Assembly: GCA_028599075.1 (NCBI GenBank)
Contig: JAQRMW010000217.1
Location: 1-38,651, forward strand
From: Urechidicola sp.
GTDB lineage: Bacteria > Bacteroidota > Bacteroidia > Flavobacteriales > Flavobacteriaceae
Length of the DNA stretch: 38,651 nt
Direction: 5' to 3'
In this document: positions 1 to 8,782 of the stretch, piece by piece
Position numbering within the stretch: the stretch's first letter is position 1
How the letters are laid out: the number at the start of each line of letters is the position of its first letter
Notes under the pieces: generated by a model
Database searches by the model: none
What the model was told of the DNA's origin: nothing
Seen by the model: the letters and a program-made list of their open reading frames with translations, nothing else
Translations under genes and position numbers: made by a program

Positions 1-89
1 TATTATTATCAAAATAAAATATAATTAGTCAATTTAAAACAGTTTTAATACTTAAATATTATATGAATTTATTTTTTAAAAAGGACCAA

Positions 90-1052
90 ATGAAATTTAA
101 AACTCTATTATTTTCACTTATCATACTAGGTATTAGCATAGGTGCTTTAGCACAACAAGACCCAGAAATTTATGATAAATTTGAATCAAAGTTTATTGAA
201 ATAGACGGCTATAAAATAAATGTAGAAGTTAAAGGAACTGGTGATCCAATTTTCTTTTTACCTGGTGGTCCAGGGAATTCTCACGATTATATGCAAGGAA
301 ATTTTGGGCATTATTACAAAACGAATACAGTAGTCTTTTTTGATTTTTTAGGAAGAGGGAAAAGTGATAATGCAAAGAGTACTTCAGAATACTCAGTAGA
401 GAATGATGTGGAATTGATAGAGAAACTCCGAAAGATATTAGCGTTTGAAAAAATTTCACTTTTAGGCCATTCATACGGAACTGTTCCTGCACAAGCATAT
501 GCAATAAAATATCCAGACAATGTAGATAAAATGGTGCTGATTAATGGATTTCATAGTGGAGCCATGTGGCAGGCCAATTGCGATAGTTATAATCAGTATG
601 CAAAAACTCATTTTCCAGAGAAATGGGAAAAACTAATGGAAGTTCGCAAAAAGGGATTTGTTTCTAGCGACAAAGAGCATATGGATATTTACGGTAGTTT
701 CCCAACTAAATATGTTTATTATCACAATACGAAGTTAATTCAAAACTCCCCAAAGTATAAACACAGAGGAATGGCAATTGATGTATATATAGCTATCATT
801 GGAAGAGATGGAGATTTTGATGTATCAGGAAGTATGATTGATCAAGATTATAGACAGAAACTGAAAGATGTAAAAGCTAAGACATTGATTATTGCAGGGA
901 GGTATGATGGTGTCTCAACTCCAGAATTTTCTATTCAATATAAAGAATTTATGCCACAAGCAACTTTTGTGATGTTTGAAAATAGTGGACATCATCCATA
1001 TTTAGAAGAGCCTAAAAAGTTTTATGCATTGTTAGATGAGTTTCTAAAATAG
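90..1052 (+). CDS. Exported alpha/beta hydrolase (proline iminopeptidase-like fold)
   Basis: This is a serine hydrolase of the alpha/beta-hydrolase superfamily, nearest in look to S33 peptidase-type members, and its substrate cannot be told from sequence. Visible motifs are an oxyanion-loop PGGPG, the nucleophile elbow GHSYG (serine about residue 128 from the chosen start), an acid in GRYDG and a histidine in SGHHPY near the C-terminus, which complete a triad in the usual order. I chose the ATG at 90 rather than the in-frame ATG at 63 because it begins directly with a typical signal peptide, MKFKTLLFSLIILGISIGALA followed by QQ, giving 320 residues. A purine-rich AAAAAGGA lies just upstream of it. 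The protein is probably periplasmic or secreted. It stands alone, with the next gene 138 bases downstream behind its own promoter. Family call is firm, function is open. Confidence 0.85.
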   Translation: MKFKTLLFSLIILGISIGALAQQDPEIYDKFESKFIEIDGYKINVEVKGTGDPIFFLPGGPGNSHDYMQGNFGHYYKTNTVVFFDFLGRGKSDNAKSTSEYSVENDVELIEKLRKILAFEKISLLGHSYGTVPAQAYAIKYPDNVDKMVLINGFHSGAMWQANCDSYNQYAKTHFPEKWEKLMEVRKKGFVSSDKEHMDIYGSFPTKYVYYHNTKLIQNSPKYKHRGMAIDVYIAIIGRDGDFDVSGSMIDQDYRQKLKDVKAKTLIIAGRYDGVSTPEFSIQYKEFMPQATFVMFENSGHHPYLEEPKKFYALLDEFLK

Positions 1053-1133
1053 AAATAAATAATTGCATATGTAACTATATTTTGAGGGGGAATGCAGTGG
1101 GGATTTTACTATCAAAACAATAATTGATTTTTC

Positions 1134-1164
1134 TTGACATTGGGGTGTAAAATTTGTAAATTTG
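1134..1164 (+). promoter_or_regulatory. Flavobacterial promoter for the NfeD-like/flotillin operon
   Basis: TTGACA (1134-1139) is followed, 20 bases after its TTG, by TAAATTTG (1157-1164), a perfect match to the Bacteroidota -7 consensus TAnnTTTG with normal -33 spacing. The start codon at 1191 would leave a leader of roughly 20 bases. Confidence 0.7.
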
Positions 1165-1190
1165 ATTTTACGAACCAAAACTAAATTGCT

Positions 1191-1763
1191 ATGTCAGAAT
1201 GGTATTCCGAACTAACTTCATTTGAAAAAATTTATTGGATAATTACAGGAGTTTCTACGCTCATTTTCTTGTTTGTTCTTATATCCACTTTTATTGGAGC
1301 TGATGCTGATGATATCGGTGATGTTGACGCTGAAGTAGATGCAGATACTGGCGCAGGATTTCAGTTCTTTACTTTTAAAAATATGGTGGCGTTTTTCACC
1401 ATTTTTGGATGGAGTGGAATTGCAAGTATGGATGCTGGTAATTCAAAAACAATTACGATTGTAATTTCTATTGTTTGTGGATTGATTATGATGACGATAA
1501 TGGCGGCAATGTTTTACTATATTAGTAAACTAACTTCAAGCGGGACCTTAAAAATACAGAATGCTTTAAACCAAATTGGAGAAGTTTATTTAACAGTTGG
1601 TGCTAAAAGATCTAAAATAGGGAAAGTGCAAATTAAGGTGCAAGGAACCTTGAGAGAACTAGACGCTTTAACTGATAATGAAACAGACTTGAAGCAAGGA
1701 AATGTAATTAAAGTAATAGAAATAACTTCAAACGGAATCTTAATAATCGAACTTCTAAATTAA
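1191..1763 (+). CDS. NfeD-like membrane protein, flotillin partner
   Basis: This 190-residue membrane protein has about three hydrophobic segments (roughly residues 14-36, 62-82 and 86-110) followed by a soluble C-terminal part (about 118-190) rich in beta-type alternation (GEVYLTVGAKRSKIGKVQIK), as expected for the OB-fold of the NfeD/YqiJ group. Between the first two helices is a very acidic loop of repeated D-A-D and D-V-D steps (residues 38-55). It ends 7 bases before a flotillin gene, and NfeD-type proteins are commonly encoded beside SPFH proteins, so a partner role in membrane microdomains is a reasonable inference. It is the first gene of a two-gene operon with a clear promoter at 1134-1164 and a terminator after the second gene. 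Exact subfamily was not verified. Confidence 0.75.
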   Translation: MSEWYSELTSFEKIYWIITGVSTLIFLFVLISTFIGADADDIGDVDAEVDADTGAGFQFFTFKNMVAFFTIFGWSGIASMDAGNSKTITIVISIVCGLIMMTIMAAMFYYISKLTSSGTLKIQNALNQIGEVYLTVGAKRSKIGKVQIKVQGTLRELDALTDNETDLKQGNVIKVIEITSNGILIIELLN

Positions 1764-1770
1764 AAAAACT

Positions 1771-3321
1771 ATGTTAAAACTAATATTATTACAAATCAAT
1801 TCATTTGCCGGTGTAGTCGGTATTGGAATTGCAATTTTATTTATTTTTGTACTGCTTCTTACTTTAATAAAGCGCTATAAAAGGTGTCCATCAGATAGAA
1901 TTTTAGTAGTATATGGTAAAGTTGGCGGAGGTCAATCCGCAAAATGTATTCATGGTGGAGCTGCGTTTATTTTTCCTGTAATTCAGGATTATCAATTTTT
2001 AGACTTAACACCAATTTCTATTGAAGTTAATTTGGTGAATGCCTTAAGTAAGCAAAATATTCGTGTAAATGTTCCATCTCGTTTTACTATTGGAGTATCA
2101 ACTGAACCTGGAATTATGCAGAATGCTGCAGAAAGATTATTAGGTTTAGAGCAGGATCAAATTCAAGATTTAGCTCAAGAAATTATTTTTGGACAATTGC
2201 GTTTGGTAGTTGCATCTATGGATATTGAAGAAATTAACTCTGATAGAGATAAATTTTTAGCTAATATTTCTAAAAGTGTTGAAACCGAACTTAGAAAAGT
2301 TGGTTTAAAACTTATCAATGTTAATATTACTGATATTGTTGATGAGTCTGGTTATATCGAAGCATTAGGAAAAGAAGCTGCAGCACATGCAATTAATGCA
2401 GCTCGTAAATCAGTTGCAGAAAAAACAAGAGATGGTTCTATTGGTGAAGCAAATGCACAACAAGATGAAAGAACCCAAGTTGCAGATTTGCATGCACAAG
2501 CTAAAATTGGAGAGGCTAATGCAGATCAAAATGAAAGAGTTCAAATTGCTGATGCATTGGCAAAAGCTAAAATTGGTGAGGCAGAAGCTTTAAGGGAAGA
2601 AAGAATTAAAACCTCTGATGCAAATGCAAAAGCGATTGATGGAGAAAATACGGCATTAATTTCTATTGCTAAGTCTGATGCTTTAAGAAGAGAAAGAGAA
2701 GCAGAAGCAGAGAAAAGAGCAATAGCATCTGAAAAGGTTCAATCTGCGAAGGCTTTAGAAGAAGCTTATGCAGCAGAAAAATTAGCTGAAAACGCTAGAG
2801 CCATTAGAGATAAAGCGTCAAAATATGCAGATATCGTTGTACCTGCTGAAATTGCAAAAACAAAAGTTGAAATTGATGCAGAAGCAGAAGCAGAAAACAT
2901 TAGACGAATTGCAAAAGGTGAGGCAGATGGAATATTATTTAAAAAACAAGCAGAGGCAAAAGGGCTTTATGAAGTATTAACAAAACAAGCAGCTGGCTTA
3001 AATGAAATTGTTAAAGCTGCTGGTGATGACCCTAAAGATGCTGTTCTACTTTTAATTGCTGATCAATTACCAGAATTAGTAAAAACTCAGGCAGAAGCAA
3101 TTAAGAACATTAAGATTGATAAAGTTACAGTTTGGGAAAATGGTGGAGGAAAAGATGGTAAAACATCGACGTCTAATTTTATTTCAGGAATGTATAAGGC
3201 GGTGCCACCACTTCAAGAAATGTTTAATATGGCGGGTATGGATTTACCTGAATATTTAAAAGGAAAGGATAAAGAAATTCCTTCAAAGAATATTATTGAA
3301 GATACCGTTACTGAAGAATAG
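1771..3321 (+). CDS. Flotillin family protein (SPFH domain)
   Basis: This 516-residue protein is a bacterial flotillin (YqiK/FloT type), a membrane-anchored scaffold of lipid microdomains. An N-terminal hydrophobic segment lies at about residues 12-32. It is followed by an SPFH/band 7 domain to about residue 220 and a long alanine- and glutamate-rich coiled coil to about residue 420. The coiled coil starts with three copies of a 22-residue period that each open with IGEA (codons at 2440, 2506 and 2572); this is the family's usual EA-rich zone in unusually regular form. The C-terminus is polar and charged. It follows the NfeD-like gene by 7 bases and is closed by a hairpin terminator at 3339-3367. 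The family call is strong; what it organises in this cell is unknown. Confidence 0.9.
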   Translation: MLKLILLQINSFAGVVGIGIAILFIFVLLLTLIKRYKRCPSDRILVVYGKVGGGQSAKCIHGGAAFIFPVIQDYQFLDLTPISIEVNLVNALSKQNIRVNVPSRFTIGVSTEPGIMQNAAERLLGLEQDQIQDLAQEIIFGQLRLVVASMDIEEINSDRDKFLANISKSVETELRKVGLKLINVNITDIVDESGYIEALGKEAAAHAINAARKSVAEKTRDGSIGEANAQQDERTQVADLHAQAKIGEANADQNERVQIADALAKAKIGEAEALREERIKTSDANAKAIDGENTALISIAKSDALRREREAEAEKRAIASEKVQSAKALEEAYAAEKLAENARAIRDKASKYADIVVPAEIAKTKVEIDAEAEAENIRRIAKGEADGILFKKQAEAKGLYEVLTKQAAGLNEIVKAAGDDPKDAVLLLIADQLPELVKTQAEAIKNIKIDKVTVWENGGGKDGKTSTSNFISGMYKAVPPLQEMFNMAGMDLPEYLKGKDKEIPSKNIIEDTVTEE

Positions 3322-3338
3322 GATGATGATAAAAAATA

Positions 3339-3367
3339 AAATTCCGCTTTCGTAACGGAATTTTTTA
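3339..3367 (+). terminator. Rho-independent terminator after flotillin
   Basis: Arms AAATTCCG (3339-3346) and CGGAATTT (3356-3363) flank a 9-base loop and run into a T tract, 18 bases after the flotillin stop. Confidence 0.8.
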
Positions 3368-3379
3368 TTTTTGCCATAT

Positions 3380-3387
3380 TAAATTTG
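3380..3387 (+). promoter_or_regulatory. -7 element just upstream of bioB
   Basis: TAAATTTG matches TAnnTTTG exactly and ends only 5 bases before the bioB ATG. I see no matching -33 TTTG at the normal distance, because that space is taken by the upstream terminator. If used, the transcript would have almost no leader. Confidence 0.45.
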
Positions 3388-3392
3388 ACGAA

Positions 3393-4493
3393 ATGACGCA
3401 GACTAAACATAACTGGACCAAAGAAGAAATTCTCGAAATATATAACAAACCAATGATGGAGTTGCTATATGATGCGGCAACTATCCATAGAGAAAATCAC
3501 GACCCAAATGTGGTACAGGTTTCTACGTTGTTATCTATAAAAACTGGTGGATGCTCTGAAGATTGCGGTTATTGTCCGCAAGCTGCACGTTATCACACCA
3601 ATATTGAAGGTAATGATTTAATGTCTGTCAATCAAGTAAAAGCGGAAGCTTTGAGAGCTAAAGAAAGTGGAAGTTCTAGGGTTTGTATGGGAGCTGCTTG
3701 GAGAAATGTAAAGGATGGTCCTGAGTTTGATGAAGTGCTAGAAATGGTTCGAGGCATCAATAAGTTAGACATGGAGGTGTGCTGTACTTTGGGGATGATT
3801 ACTGAAAATCAAGCACAGCGTTTGGCAGAAGCAGGTTTGTATGCATACAATCACAATTTAGATTCGTCAGAAGAATATTATAAAGAAGTAATTTCTACAA
3901 GAGGATACCAAGATAGATTGGACACGATTGAGAATGTTAGAAAAACAAATGTGACAGTTTGTTCAGGTGGAATTATAGGAATGGGAGAAAATATTGAAGA
4001 CAGAGCAGGAATGTTGGTGGCTTTATCAACCTTGAATCCACAACCAGAATCAACACCAATAAACGCGTTGGTTGCAGTTGAGGGAACTCCGATGGAAGAT
4101 GAAAAACCAGTCGAAATTTGGGATATGATTCGTATGGTAGCAACTACGAGAATTGTGATGCCAGAAACTCAAGTACGCTTATCAGCAGGTAGAACAGAGA
4201 TGAGTAGAGAGGGGCAAGCGATGTGTTTCTTTGCGGGTGCAAACTCTATTTTTGCAGGTGATAAATTATTGACTACTCCAAATCCGGATGTAAATGAGGA
4301 TATGAAAATGTTTGAGTTGTTAGGAATGAATCCTCAAAAACCATTTACAAAAAAGGGACAACCACAAACTATTGAAGCGATTGATTCTGAATATCAATCA
4401 AAAGGAGAAAAACCAAGGTGGACAAGACCAGCTCATAAAATTGAGCGTAACGAAGAAGCAAAAGCAAAGGCTGTTGAGTTAAGAAAAGGCTAA
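3393..4493 (+). CDS. bioB: Biotin synthase
   Basis: BioB is a radical-SAM enzyme that inserts sulfur into dethiobiotin to make biotin, the last step of the pathway. The SAM [4Fe-4S] cluster motif C-x3-C-x2-C is visible as CSEDCGYC (C54, C58, C61). Family blocks such as STLLSIKTGGC, YNHNLDSS, CSGGIIGMGE and RLSAGR are all present and in order. The length of 366 is a little over the common 310-350 because of a charged C-terminal tail. The first ATG is kept because the N-terminal helix WTKEEILEIY aligns with the family start. No other biotin gene is nearby, so it is a stand-alone unit. A possible -7 element ends 5 bases before the ATG, hinting at a nearly leaderless message. Confidence 0.97.
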   Translation: MTQTKHNWTKEEILEIYNKPMMELLYDAATIHRENHDPNVVQVSTLLSIKTGGCSEDCGYCPQAARYHTNIEGNDLMSVNQVKAEALRAKESGSSRVCMGAAWRNVKDGPEFDEVLEMVRGINKLDMEVCCTLGMITENQAQRLAEAGLYAYNHNLDSSEEYYKEVISTRGYQDRLDTIENVRKTNVTVCSGGIIGMGENIEDRAGMLVALSTLNPQPESTPINALVAVEGTPMEDEKPVEIWDMIRMVATTRIVMPETQVRLSAGRTEMSREGQAMCFFAGANSIFAGDKLLTTPNPDVNEDMKMFELLGMNPQKPFTKKGQPQTIEAIDSEYQSKGEKPRWTRPAHKIERNEEAKAKAVELRKG

Positions 4494-4498
4494 TGAAA

Positions 4499-4522
4499 GA
4501 TTCGTCGGAAAGCTAGAATGAC
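4499..4522. repeat. Degenerate copy of dispersed repeat family B
   Basis: GATTCGTCGGAAAGCTAGAA followed by TGAC lies 5 bases after the bioB stop. It matches, with about four changes, the complement of the repeat at 9326-9350 inside metG (GATTCTTCGACAAGCTCAGA then ATGAC). Confidence 0.5.
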
Positions 4523-4525
4523 ACT

Positions 4526-4720
4526 TTATTTACCCTTATAATTTTTATAAATAACAAAGCTTGTTATAAAAATCAATATTGGAATGATTAAAATTAAATC
4601 GACTCTTATAATAGGAGTCGATTCTGTTTTACTCCATTGTTGTACAAAATATTCCCAAATTAAATAGGTAAGCCAAAATGTGATTAGTATTAAGTATCTC
4701 CTTTTTTTTGAGGCCTTCAT
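4526..4720 (-). CDS. Small two-helix membrane protein, unknown
   Basis: I do not recognise this 64-residue protein. It has a basic start (KASKKRR), a hydrophobic segment at about residues 9-27 and a second at about 41-58, and ends with a basic KNYKGK, which suggests a two-pass inner-membrane protein with both ends inside. Its ATG is one base after the stop of the lipoprotein gene upstream, so it is almost certainly the last gene of the three-gene minus-strand operon. It converges with bioB across about 30 bases. It could be a real small gene or a by-product of a conserved operon; the tight spacing favours a real gene. Confidence 0.6.
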   Translation of the reverse strand: MKASKKRRYLILITFWLTYLIWEYFVQQWSKTESTPIIRVDLILIIPILIFITSFVIYKNYKGK

Positions 4721-4721
4721 A

Positions 4722-5519
4722 TTAATGAATATCTAAAACTTTTACTGAGCCAATGTGCTCATGATATAACATACAAACTGCTATTTCTTCTGGGAGTTTG
4801 CACTTGTTTACATCAATAAAAGAAAGGGTTGTCATTGCCTCATTTTCTAAATCAGCTAGTAAATCATCATTACAAACTTTATAATCCCATTCATCCATTC
4901 GGATATAAGTCCCGGAGCAATCTCTAACAACTTGTACTTTTTCTTGATAGGCATTTTGCACCTTTAATTGCCAACTTGCTTCACCCTGCATCAATAAATA
5001 GGCAATTTCTTTTTCGCCACCTGTTGGGTTGCTATTGTTGTCCTCTTCTAGATAAACAGGAAACTTACGAATGAGTTTATCTTCTTGAAAAAAGAAAGTA
5101 TCGCGCCCCATATATCCTTCAAATAATCCGCCATTCTCAAAATCAGCATTGTTTAATTCAGGAAAATAAATTGGAGTGAAACTCTTGTCGTTATTAGATG
5201 CATATCCAATCACATTCAAATAACTTCCCGAGCCAGAAGCTTGAGTGATGATGTACAATTCATTAAAACCGTTTTGGTCAAGGTCCGCTAACTGCATAAA
5301 AGAGATAGGGTCAATATCATTTAATAAAATAGTATCATCATTTTCAAAACCATTGGTTTGGATTGTAATAGATGTAAGGCTACTATTGTCAGAATGTGTT
5401 TCATTTACGGTAATTATTTTACCCGTTGATGTTGTAAATTCATTTCCATGTTGATGTGGTTTATGATTACATGCAATAAGCAACAATGAAATAATACTGA
5501 TTGAAATAATTTTTTTCAT
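4722..5519 (-). CDS. Lipoprotein, unknown function
   Basis: This 265-residue protein begins with a clear lipoprotein signal: MKKIISISIISLLLIAC, with the lipobox LIAC and cysteine 17. The next residues are histidine-rich (NHKPHQHGNEF). The middle contains a DLDQNGFNELYII segment like an FG-GAP/EF-type calcium loop (about residues 76-90), and a C-rich C-terminal part (CSGTYIRMDEWDYKVC, later CKLPEEIAVC). It sits 3 bases after the stop of the CsgG-like gene and one base before the small membrane protein, so all three are probably cotranscribed. I do not recognise the family. It is likely an envelope lipoprotein, and no enzymatic motif is visible. Confidence 0.75.
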   Translation of the reverse strand: MKKIISISIISLLLIACNHKPHQHGNEFTTSTGKIITVNETHSDNSSLTSITIQTNGFENDDTILLNDIDPISFMQLADLDQNGFNELYIITQASGSGSYLNVIGYASNNDKSFTPIYFPELNNADFENGGLFEGYMGRDTFFFQEDKLIRKFPVYLEEDNNSNPTGGEKEIAYLLMQGEASWQLKVQNAYQEKVQVVRDCSGTYIRMDEWDYKVCNDDLLADLENEAMTTLSFIDVNKCKLPEEIAVCMLYHEHIGSVKVLDIH

Positions 5520-5522
5520 TTC

Positions 5523-6386
5523 TTATTTTTTATAGAAGGGAGACTTTTTCGCTAAATATTTTAAGGTGATTTTATAAGCATCTTCAGTATTCCAAAAAGA
5601 TGCGTGATCTTGGCTAAAGATGTTATCACCTTTATCATTATAAATATTGATTAATATCGAGGTAGAATAATTTTGGACACTTGTTGATGTTCCAAATGAA
5701 GAGGTTTTTGTTTTCCCATTACCATAAATATTTCCAATAATATTACCATGCCTATCAACATATGCTTTTTCACCTTTTCCTTTTGTCGTAGAAAAAGAAG
5801 ATCCATAATTAGATTGGGTTGTTTTTTCTAATGTAACTACTCCTTGCAATACATATTCAACACCTAGAATATTACAAATTTCACCCATAGTAAACCCTTG
5901 AATGTTGTTATTTGTAACTCCGGCTTTAATCAATAATGCATTTGTAGTTCTTGTTGGTTGGAAATGCAATAATCCTTTATGAGCATTAAAAACAGTATAG
6001 GACTCTTGTTGAATTTTATTTGACATTACATCAGAACCAGCTTCTTGGTCTTTAATAAACCCAAAAGGTAGAATGGCTACTTTGTTATGATGATCTTCTA
6101 AAGTAACTTTAGGTTTTGATTCAGATTTAGATTGTGTTGCAAGCTTATTAAAAAACTGAATCCGCCCAGAGGAAAAAGTAATTTTAACAATATCTACTGT
6201 TTTAACTTGGTAGTTAATTGTTTCATTTTGATAGACAAAATCAACAGCATCATCACTAATGGAGTTTACTTTTCCAATCATTTCTTCTCCATTTGTTTTT
6301 AAAATGATATCTGTGGTGTTATTTTGTGAGAATGTTATTGTGCTAATAAATATTAAAACTATTAGACTGATTAAATGCTTTTTCAT
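5523..6386 (-). CDS. CsgG/FlgO-like exported protein
   Basis: I choose the ATG at 6386 (287 residues) because it starts with a signal peptide, MKKHLISLIVLIFISTITFS; an in-frame start 57 bases upstream would add an improbable hydrophobic stretch. After the signal there is a small domain of the type TNGEEMIGKVNSISDD (about residues 25-70) common in Bacteroidota envelope proteins. The segment KVAILPF (about residue 100) followed by a region on names, counts and GVEYVLQGVV is typical of CsgG/FlgO-type proteins, which bind or help transport envelope components. It is the first gene of a minus-strand operon with a lipoprotein and a small membrane protein. A 17-bp palindrome lies upstream at 6405-6421. 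Domain relationship is inferred from motifs only. Confidence 0.65.
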   Translation of the reverse strand: MKKHLISLIVLIFISTITFSQNNTTDIILKTNGEEMIGKVNSISDDAVDFVYQNETINYQVKTVDIVKITFSSGRIQFFNKLATQSKSESKPKVTLEDHHNKVAILPFGFIKDQEAGSDVMSNKIQQESYTVFNAHKGLLHFQPTRTTNALLIKAGVTNNNIQGFTMGEICNILGVEYVLQGVVTLEKTTQSNYGSSFSTTKGKGEKAYVDRHGNIIGNIYGNGKTKTSSFGTSTSVQNYSTSILINIYNDKGDNIFSQDHASFWNTEDAYKITLKYLAKKSPFYKK

Positions 6387-6404
6387 CGTGCTTGTTTTTT
6401 GAAT

Positions 6405-6421
6405 TATTGTGAAACACAATA
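6405..6421. promoter_or_regulatory. Palindrome upstream of the CsgG-like operon
   Basis: TATTGTG-AAA-CACAATA is a perfect 17-base inverted repeat, 19 bases upstream of the chosen minus-strand start. It could be an operator for a dimeric regulator; no regulator gene is adjacent. Confidence 0.35.
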
Positions 6422-6519
6422 TACTTAAAATTAAGTAAAGCATAGTCGTTGTATGTTAAAATCAAAAATCTTTGTAAGTCATAAACTTAATCTTCGACCG
6501 ATTCACAAAACTTAAACTT

Positions 6520-7485
6520 ATGAAAACGAATATATTGTCTATTTTGTTTATGTCCTTTTTACTAATAGGATGTTCGAGTAACGATACAGGTGAGGAATTG
6601 TCTAATAACTTAGGAGATGATTTATCTGGTCAGTTAAATTTGTTTCCGCTTGCTTTAAATCCTGATTTTACAACTGTTGATGAAGCAATTGTCAATGATA
6701 ATTCATTGGTTGGAATTGTTAGTTTTGGTTCGACAGTAATTGTGTACCCTTACCCTTTTGTCGTGCATAATGAAATTATTAACGATACACATGCTGGGAT
6801 AAAATATGCATTTAGCTATTGCCCAATAACTAAAAGCTCCATTGCATTTAAGAGAGATATGGTATTTAGAGCCTCAGGGTTTTTATATAAAAACAACCTT
6901 GCCCCTTGGGATGAAAAGACAGAAACTATTTGGTCTCAAATGTTGATACAAGGAATTAGTGGTGAAAAACAAGGGCAACGATTTAATACGATTCCTGTTT
7001 TAGAAACGCGTTGGGGAACAGTTAGAGAATATTTTCCTAATGCTAAAGTTGTGTCATCAAATGTGTTTTTAACTAGACCTTCTTCTCCACCAGATGATGG
7101 AAGTGATGGCGGGAATGAAAATCAAACTCCACCAGATTCTAATGATTTTGTATATGGGATAATAGAAGGTAATACGGTAAATATTTTTAAATATTCTGAT
7201 TTTACCGAAAAGATAATTGAGATAAATACCCTATCTCAAAAGTATATAGTTTATGGTGACCCAGGTAAAAGAGTCATCAATGCTTTTAAAGTAAATCGTT
7301 TTGATGATTATACGGTATTAGAAAATGATGAATTTCCTTTTGTTTTAAAAAATGGAGCAGGAATCAAATATGATATACTAGGTAGAGGAACCAACGGTAC
7401 GACCCTTGAAAAGCCACAATATGCTTATGTTGCTATTTGGTCTGCTTGGGAAGATTTTTATACAAATTTTAAGTTTCAAGAATAA
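6520..7485 (+). CDS. DUF3179-type lipoprotein
   Basis: This 321-residue protein starts with a lipoprotein signal ending in LLIGC (cysteine 18). The body carries the block order I associate with DUF3179 proteins: STVIVYPYPFVVHNEIIND, then SYCPITKSSIAF, then a FRASGFLYKNNL segment and WSQMLIQGISG. The CP motif is the family's conserved cysteine site. The reaction of this family is not known, so I give none. A glycine/aspartate/proline-rich linker (PPDDGSDGGNENQTPPDS) at about residues 190-208 looks like a disordered insertion. It diverges from the CsgG-like operon and runs directly into the stop of the next gene on the other strand, with no base between the two stop codons. Confidence 0.75.
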   Translation: MKTNILSILFMSFLLIGCSSNDTGEELSNNLGDDLSGQLNLFPLALNPDFTTVDEAIVNDNSLVGIVSFGSTVIVYPYPFVVHNEIINDTHAGIKYAFSYCPITKSSIAFKRDMVFRASGFLYKNNLAPWDEKTETIWSQMLIQGISGEKQGQRFNTIPVLETRWGTVREYFPNAKVVSSNVFLTRPSSPPDDGSDGGNENQTPPDSNDFVYGIIEGNTVNIFKYSDFTEKIIEINTLSQKYIVYGDPGKRVINAFKVNRFDDYTVLENDEFPFVLKNGAGIKYDILGRGTNGTTLEKPQYAYVAIWSAWEDFYTNFKFQE

Positions 7486-8748
7486 TTAATTCATCAATAT
7501 CTGTTCTTCCTCATTAAGAATAAAATTTGTTTCTTCATATAATAATTGATCTAAATCCATATTTGGATATAAAAACGTAATTTCAAAAGGAATATCACCA
7601 AGTAAATAACCTGAACCACTAGATGCCTCTATATACCACTGAAATCTTACAAAATCTACATCAACTTCTCCATAAAAATCAAACCACATAGCAATATACT
7701 TTGAATATTCTTTGTTAAAAGTAAATTGATAATTGTCAAGAGAATTATCAATAACTGAAAAGTTTATATCTGTCGGAACAATAATTTCATCTGGCTTAGT
7801 ACCTCTTTTGTTAAAGAAATAATTATATTCATTTGTAAAAACTACAAGTTCAGTTGCATAGTTTTCAAATCGATCTAAATAACCTATTCTTAAAGGGTCT
7901 CTATCAAGAAATTCATAATTATATCCATCACTTGAATAAAGTGCTTTTCCAACTGTAAACCCCTCAGATTCGTTCACATCTTGATAATCTTCAAAACCAC
8001 TAACAGAGAACCTATAATAACTCCCTTCAGGTAATAATACATCTAAGTAGCTATCAAAAAAATGAAATTGGTCATAGCCAACATAAAGGTCATCTTGATC
8101 TTGTACATCTTCTAAAAAATAGTATTTAAAATCTTGTTGATCTTCACTAAACGTAAGCACATATTCATTAGCCGCATATAAGGGTATCTCGTCTATTTGA
8201 TATTCATAAATATTTAAATTAACAGATGACGGGCTATACCAACCGGATGTAATTAAATTATTTTCGTTAGAAATATTGAGTTCTATTATTTCAGGAAAAT
8301 TTTCTAGCGTTAAATCAAAATTCCCTACAATAGGATCGGGAATAATTTCTACGGGTTCATTGTCCCATACTGCCCCTTTTTCAACATCAGCTGTTGTATA
8401 AACATTTATGGTTTGGTTATTTCCATATTTTTCAACTTTGAATAATGAAATAGAAATTTGATCAGTTAACAAAGAACTTTCTGTCTCAAAAACCAATTCA
8501 TCTCCCTTCTCATACCTTTTATAATCTAGCAATACGCCATCATCTGTATGAATTATAATCCAATCTTCTGTATAAAAAGTACTTTCATAACTTTTAAAAG
8601 TAAAATAAATTTCAGTTTCTCCTTCTTCTGGATCTATTGGTGTTTCTGACCCGTTATTATAATTTTCAGGAATGAAAATACCATCTTCAGAACAGCTATA
8701 AAAAAACAGTAAAAGACTAAAGAGAGCAATTCTTTTAATGTAAATCAT
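7486..8748 (-). CDS. Large lipoprotein, unknown
   Basis: This 420-residue protein has a lipoprotein signal, MIYIKRIALFSLLLFFYSC, with cysteine 19 as the lipidation site, followed by an acidic linker (PIDPEEGETE). The rest is strongly acidic and aromatic, with many D-x-Y and Y-x-F steps, and looks all-beta, as in surface-exposed Bacteroidota lipoproteins. I recognise no domain. The stop codon abuts that of the DUF3179 gene on the opposite strand without a gap and without a visible terminator hairpin, so the two transcripts probably overlap at their 3' ends. The gene before it in transcription is metG's downstream side, about 35 bases away, so it could be read through from metG. Confidence 0.7.
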   Translation of the reverse strand: MIYIKRIALFSLLLFFYSCSEDGIFIPENYNNGSETPIDPEEGETEIYFTFKSYESTFYTEDWIIIHTDDGVLLDYKRYEKGDELVFETESSLLTDQISISLFKVEKYGNNQTINVYTTADVEKGAVWDNEPVEIIPDPIVGNFDLTLENFPEIIELNISNENNLITSGWYSPSSVNLNIYEYQIDEIPLYAANEYVLTFSEDQQDFKYYFLEDVQDQDDLYVGYDQFHFFDSYLDVLLPEGSYYRFSVSGFEDYQDVNESEGFTVGKALYSSDGYNYEFLDRDPLRIGYLDRFENYATELVVFTNEYNYFFNKRGTKPDEIIVPTDINFSVIDNSLDNYQFTFNKEYSKYIAMWFDFYGEVDVDFVRFQWYIEASSGSGYLLGDIPFEITFLYPNMDLDQLLYEETNFILNEEEQILMN

Positions 8749-8782
8749 GAAATTTTCTTTAAATCAAATATAAAGAAAATAT

